A stretch of 64,000 bases of DNA from Anticarsia gemmatalis (Eukaryota; Arthropoda; Insecta; Lepidoptera; Erebidae), in the NCBI RefSeq assembly GCF_050436995.1, contig NC_134762.1, positions 8,082,167-8,146,166 of the forward strand, read 5' to 3'. The translations under genes were made by a program, and so were the position numbers. This document shows, one piece after another, positions 59,345 to 64,000 of this stretch (position 1 is its first letter; the number at the start of each line of letters is the position of its first letter). The notes below the pieces were generated by a model. The model had not been told where the DNA came from. It did not search any database and saw only the letters and a program-made list of their open reading frames with translations.

Positions 59345-59490
59345 ATTATCTACCACTATCGATCGAGACGTTTTGTTTAAAAATTGAATAGCCTCCAGCG
59401 AGCGCTATAGAACCATTATTACAATAAATTTAAATGTATAATAGAGTAGCTATCGAGAAATTTTGTTGGAAGAGCTCATCAGTGACGTGG
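59345..59490. mobile_element. Degenerate MITE remnant, family of 48829-49013
   Basis: TACCACTATCGATCGAGACG with GCCTCCAGCGAGCGCTATAG, and then GTAGCTATCGAGAAATTTTG with GAGCTCATCAG, each resemble the left half of the family. It may be two nested or rearranged partial copies. Confidence 0.4.
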
Positions 59491-60714
59491 TACCGTTTTC
59501 CGCAACAATAATTTATTTTTAAGTAAATTTTCTTGACTCAATAATTTTCCATAAAACCGAGTACCTAAAGGAAATCTGGCTGTTTTATCGGGCCGATTAT
59601 GATACACTACTACAAGACAATTACCTTGCATTCGCTTTTAAACAACCTAAGTCTATATTGTAATTGTAATAGGTAAATGTTTCAAAGAGCTACGATACCA
59701 CCACGCTACCGAGTCTGTCATGGTCTTAACATCGTGATAAATTCCATAAAGATTCCTATAACATAACAGCTTGTACAACTTTTTCTTGAAAAACTTTTCA
59801 CAAGTTTGATGAAAAACCTTATCCTGTCGTGTCCATATTTTGGAGGGAAGGTAAAGGAAATTTAATAGACTGTACATATATACATATAAGGAGCGCAATA
59901 AAACTTTTTTAATAACGCTTCTTGTACCTTAAAGGCTAAGATTGTGAGGGTCACGTTGACCTTTAAAAACGGAAGGTTTTGTGACAAATTTGTCGTGGAG
60001 GTTGTGACAGTGATTGGGATCGGCATTGATTGATCGTGTGTCGATAGTCAGATTATCGGTAAGTAGGCAACTTAGTATGTCCTTCCGTGAATTTTTTGGG
60101 TTAAGAAATGGTTGAGCAAAATGTGTTTAGCTAAATATGATTTAATTCATGATTTTAAACTAACCTTTCTTGTACACATGATACTTATAACATACTTGTA
60201 CGTATTTTAAAATGAACGGTGAAGAAACTGAAATAAATTAATTTATTCCAATATAGGCACTTTGTCGATAGAATTCTCGACATGGGTTCCTACATCTACT
60301 CAAATAACTGTACTTACTCTTTCAATAACACTAATAACATACTTTATACTATACAATACTACACTCCTTTATATGCAGATACGACAGAATCGTAGTGCTT
60401 CAAAATTTTTAGGAACAAATACACACAACTTTGAAATATTGTCACAACCACATCTGAATCTACACACACAACTTACACGTTTACATAAATAGTCCTTATT
60501 TATAAAATCTATTTAAGGAACATCGTTATATCAAAACGCTGAAACCTTCCCGATACCTACAATTTATTTCACGACACCAATACTTAGTTTCGTTTAACGA
60601 TTTCGATACGGTCGGCGATAAAATCGCGAGTTTCATGTCTCAATAACAAATTGTAGATCGATGACCTTTACTAAGTTGGGGAACGAAAACATGAGTATTA
60701 TTTTTTATTGATAA
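59491..60714. other. No gene recognised
   Basis: AT-rich sequence. The 76-residue frame at 60262-60492 is threonine- and isoleucine-rich with no domain I recognise. Confidence 0.4.
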
Positions 60715-60720
60715 AATATT

Positions 60721-60815
60721 CTATCTATCTATCTAATCAGCCCGTATCCACCCACTGTTGAGTATAGGCCTCAGCACGCAAGTTTATACGGTCCTCCGCT
60801 TGTCTCATCCATATA
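60721..60815 (-). pseudogene. RTE-type LINE C-terminal fragment
   Basis: The minus strand encodes WMRQAEDRINLRAEAYTQQW, then VDTG and a stop, which is the C-terminal end of RTE-like reverse transcriptases. It is followed by a TAGA-repeat tail (seen on plus as CTATCTATCTAT). About 25 codons remain. Confidence 0.7.
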
Positions 60816-61267
60816 TTAGAATATTAGTCTTCATGTTAACATAGCCAAATAATATATGAGGATATTTATCTCGTCAGAAAGTTAACTTGCAAAGATATCC
60901 ATATACATACAATATATACTATTGTATCATATCACACCTTAGTCTTATTTTTTTATGCCAACATGTTTTTTAAAAAATGCGTAATAGAATAATACGTTCA
61001 TCTATTTTTAGTATTATTTTTAGAATAATTATTATAACGCAAAGGTTTATGTCATGATAACATGTGCATATTATAAACTCAATATAGCAAATATTAATTA
61101 ACTCTGATATAAAGTACATCTATTCCTTTGTTATATTTTCAGGGCGACCCGGCGAGCGAACCACCTTGACCCCAAATTTCAGTTTTCAAGAGCTTTGAAT
61201 TGGTTAAGTCCTGAATATTTAAACATGTATTGATACGAAAGCGTTATTTCACCAGAGAATTCAACAG
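60816..61267. other. No gene recognised
   Basis: AT-rich 5' flank of the tRNA gene; nothing else is identifiable. Confidence 0.45.
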
Positions 61268-61340
61268 GGCCCTGTGGCGCAATGGATAACGCGTCTGACT
61301 ACGGATCAGAAGATTCCAGGTTCGAATCCTGGCAGGGTCG
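61268..61340 (+). tRNA. tRNA-Arg (anticodon ACG)
   Basis: The 73-nt sequence folds completely. The acceptor stem is GGCCCTG with CAGGGTC and discriminator G; the D arm is GCGCAATGGATAACGCG. The anticodon stem TCTGA/TCAGA encloses the loop CTACGGA, and the T arm is CCAGG-TTCGAAT-CCTGG. Loop positions 34-36 are ACG, which reads arginine CGU (and, after A-to-I editing, CGC/CGA). The A box (TGGCGCAATGG) and B box (GGTTCGAATCC) are intact, and there is no intron. It is a functional-looking nuclear gene, unlike the tRNA-like SINE heads in the window. Confidence 0.97.
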
Positions 61341-61348
61341 CGATGAAC

Positions 61349-61353
61349 TTTTT
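61349..61353 (+). terminator. RNA polymerase III terminator of tRNA-Arg
   Basis: A TTTTT run begins nine bases after the tRNA 3' end, the usual position and form of a Pol III stop. Confidence 0.8.
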
Positions 61354-62834
61354 GTAAGCTTAACTTAAGTTTTATTTTGAAAGCTTTAATGCAACTTATA
61401 TTTTTCTCAGAAATACGACCATTTTTATCAACATTTTCGTTTCTATTCCAAAGACCCTCGCCTTACTCCCATCTTTAACGGTTAACCCCTAAAATAATAA
61501 CTTAATGTGTAGGGAACTCATTTAATATTCACATTTTACACCTTGAATCGAATAATTTAGCAAGGTCAAAGATCATAAATATTCCATCCGTGTAAAATTA
61601 CATACATCATACACTCCGAACTATGAATAGACGCAAGTTTCTTTAAATTGGTATCGCGTCGCTTTTGTTAATTTTGATGTTACATCTAACTTACGAGTAC
61701 AAAAAATGAAAAACCTAGAACTATGAAAAATCATGCCATCGATTTTTTTTCTGTCAACTATAATTTTCATACACAATTGCTACAAAAAAGCATTCTCTAT
61801 GCAGCGACGGAACAATATCCGAGCTGCCAAATAGTAAAGCGTGCCAGTGAATGCGTGCCACGCGTTCAGACTGGCCTGTGAAATGACGCACGCGATTCAA
61901 GCACGAATGGCATGCAAAACAAAACAGAACAATAGGGTTATCGGACGCGGAAGTTTTGGTAGCGTGGTTTTTTCTGAAGGTGCAATTTTTGCTCTTTTCA
62001 GGACGATTTTTGTTCTGATCCTTGAATACTGCACATTTGAATGATTGTTAGTTTCTCGACTCTGGTAGGTTACGTTCACAAAAAGTAAAGCTACATATGT
62101 GAAGAATGGATACTTTCTGGCTTTTATTAAAAATATGAAAGGTACAAGTAACATGTTTAACTGTTTTATGTCTTTGCAGATCGTGACCAAACATAGTTCT
62201 CTTTACATATACCCAAATAAGCTGTGCAGTCTGCTAATGTATGAACTATTTTTAACTTTATGATGAAGATGGAATCGTGTAAGTGCTTCAAAATACTTAA
62301 AAATTTCCTGATTTTTAAAAAAATATTTAAGCGTTACCTTAACAATATATAAAACCCTTGAAATATATACGATATTTTCAGTAGGTAACAAAGGTTCAAT
62401 AAATCTATTGTGCCTAACATCTAAAGAAAAAATCTAGGGCTAATAAACTAGGGTCTGGAGCTATTAGTCAAAGTCCTCCTTCATTAGGTCTTACTAGACA
62501 CACTTATCATTAATTATCGTCTTTGCCGTTCATGCTGAAATACCTAGAGTCAATTTTATTTACCTATACTTAAGCAAAATTGTTAGGGGTATTTTTTTAT
62601 CAAGCTTCTTATGTATCCATAATACGCTTGGATATGTTCTTTCTTTAAATTTTTTCATTGATTTTCAAGTGCTTGACTCTAATTCTGAAAATAGACCATA
62701 AAAATTCTACGATTATTAGGAGTGGTCTCGACTATTGGCTCGATATTCCCCATTTTTATACTGACCTTTCCACGGTAACACGTTTTTGTGCAACGCGGCT
62801 TTTATAACCCAACCCGCACTTGGCCAGCATGGTG
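61354..62834. other. No gene recognised
   Basis: AT-rich sequence. The frames at 61841-62044 and 61897-62190 overlap on opposite strands and show no domain. Confidence 0.45.
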
Positions 62835-62908
62835 AACTCAATACCTAACTCCTCCCTCATGACGGGGAGAAGACTCCCCGTAATGAGGGAGGAGTTAGGT
62901 CTTGAGTT
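62835..62908. repeat. Long quasi-palindrome, 34-bp arms
   Basis: The arms 62835-62868 and 62875-62908 are inverted copies with two mismatches around the 6-nt loop GAAGAC. The sequence (CCTAACTCCTCCCTCAT core) lies in a retroposon tail: upstream is CACTTGGCCAGCATGGTG and downstream is GTCCAGCAGTGGGACA, both typical of moth RTE-related 3' ends. Confidence 0.85.
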
Positions 62909-63570
62909 GTCCCTTGTCCAGCAGTGGGACATTTATGAGTTAAAATTTATACTTTACAACTGCATAATTGCAGAATACCCAAAATCATGAGAGCAAAAAT
63001 ACAGCAGGTTAAATTAGTGTTTTCTTATTTTGATGTTCTATTCAAACATTGCCGTATATAGCTATATATAGAATGTAAACATTACATCGACGTAAACATA
63101 GATATTTTCCCATGAAGTTTGAGGCGGGGACAACACTTTTATTATCATCATATAACCACATACATGTAAGCGTGGGCTGTTTACGGCTAGGAGATAAAAA
63201 TGAAACAAATAACGTTTCGGTGTGTAGACTTCGTGACTGAAAAGATTTGAATCTTAAATATGTTTTTAAGTTCGTGTATTAAAACATGTAACTTATTTGC
63301 ACTTTGTTGTGATTGCAAGTTATGGGAAATATGTCAACACGTGCCTGCTTTGGAAGATGATCAAGCTTTGAGTCAGATTTAAAGAAATTATGTGGTATGT
63401 GGTTAATACGCCGCTACTAGAGGACAGGGGATTGTAAATTCGATTCCTAATCGAGCCCTAATATTCGTGTGTTACTAAAATAGTTATTTTGATTATTGTT
63501 GTACAACAATTGGTTCATTCCTAGTACTCCTGCACTTGACTTGTATTGTAAGACGTGTTTACCAGTTTTA
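62909..63570. other. RTE 3' scrap, otherwise no gene
   Basis: GTCCAGCAGTGGGACATTTA (62917-62936) is an RTE-type 3' end. A tRNA-like AATTCGATTCC near 63436 may be decayed SINE. The rest is AT-rich. Confidence 0.45.
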
Positions 63571-63833
63571 TCTATACTAATATTATAAAGCTGAAGAGTT
63601 TGTTTGTTTGATTGTTTGTTTGTTTGTGCGAACGCGCTAATCTCAGGAACTACTGGTCCGATTAAAAAAAAATCAGTGTTAGGTAGCCCATTTATCGAGG
63701 AAGGCTATAGGCTATACATCATCACGCTACGTCCAATAGGAGCAGAGTAACAGTAAAAAAAGTAACAAAAACGGGGAAAATTGTGACGCATTCTCTCTTA
63801 TGTGACGCAAGCGAAGTTGCGCGGGTCAACTAG
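63571..63833 (+). mobile_element. Lep1-type Helitron, complete
   Basis: It starts TCTATACTAATATTATAAAG, has the GTTT-repeat tract, CGCTAATCTCAGGAACTACT and CCCATTTATCGAGGAAGGCT, and ends GCGCGGGTCAACTAG with the 3' hairpin. It is inserted between A and T (GTTTTA before, TTTATC after). Confidence 0.9.
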
Positions 63834-64000
63834 TTTATCATACGCCTTTTTCACCCTTTTTCACCCATGAAGTACAACGCCACAGTTTGTTAGCTGTAAT
63901 ACATAAAACTGGTACAGTCAAGCAAAGACACAGCCTAAAATCCCATATCCTACAAATCAACAAAAACCTAGACGATCCCAATCATAGATAGGCACATTTT

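Noticed and set aside
60262..60492. 76-residue hydrophobic protein
   Set aside because: It starts at a non-ATG codon and is low-complexity (T, I, L), with no supporting context.

Overview
This is a nuclear, AT-rich piece of an insect genome, almost certainly from a moth (Lepidoptera, probably a noctuid-like lineage). The evidence is the repeat content: Lep1-type non-autonomous Helitrons beginning TCTATACTAATATTATAAAG, several tRNA-derived SINE families, a 5S rRNA-derived SINE, RTE-type LINE 3' ends carrying the AQQWD-type C-terminus, and mariner MITEs beginning TTAGGTCGGGGAAAAAG. I assembled one host protein gene by eye, one tRNA gene is certain, and most of the rest is transposon-derived or unrecognised non-coding DNA.

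Layout. 1-5250 holds repeats: SINE and Helitron fragments, a decayed Tc1-like transposon with intact ends (1892-3459), and two Helitron copies in opposite orientation. 5253-11546 is a six-exon gene for a small secreted Spaetzle-like cystine-knot protein of 196 residues, with a TATA box and initiator. No exon is longer than about 210 bases, so simple ORF calling misses it. Every intron carries a repeat: an antisense R1/jockey-type LINE fragment in intron 1, a SINE and a MITE in intron 2, a 1.58-kb near-perfect foldback transposon plus a SINE split by a mariner MITE in intron 3, a repeat fragment in intron 4 and a SINE in intron 5.

11550-30545 is gene-poor, with a piggyBac-like 668-bp element (19092-19759), MITE remnants and LINE 3' ends. 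30558-34831 is a full-length, apparently intact non-LTR retrotransposon with a perfect 12-bp target-site duplication. 34844-61260 is again gene-poor. It contains SINEs, MITEs, Helitrons and a tandem duplication in which only one unit carries a SINE. A tRNA-Arg(ACG) gene lies at 61268-61340, followed by a long quasi-palindrome and one more Helitron.

The two most interesting items follow. First, in the intact LINE, ORF2 has no ATG ahead of its endonuclease domain. It lies in the same frame as ORF1, separated from it by a single UAA followed by CAA UUA, which matches the tobamovirus-type CARYYA stop-readthrough context. Second, the Spaetzle-like gene lacks two of the usual seven knot cysteines, and a roughly 740-bp-arm hairpin in its third intron would be transcribed with it.
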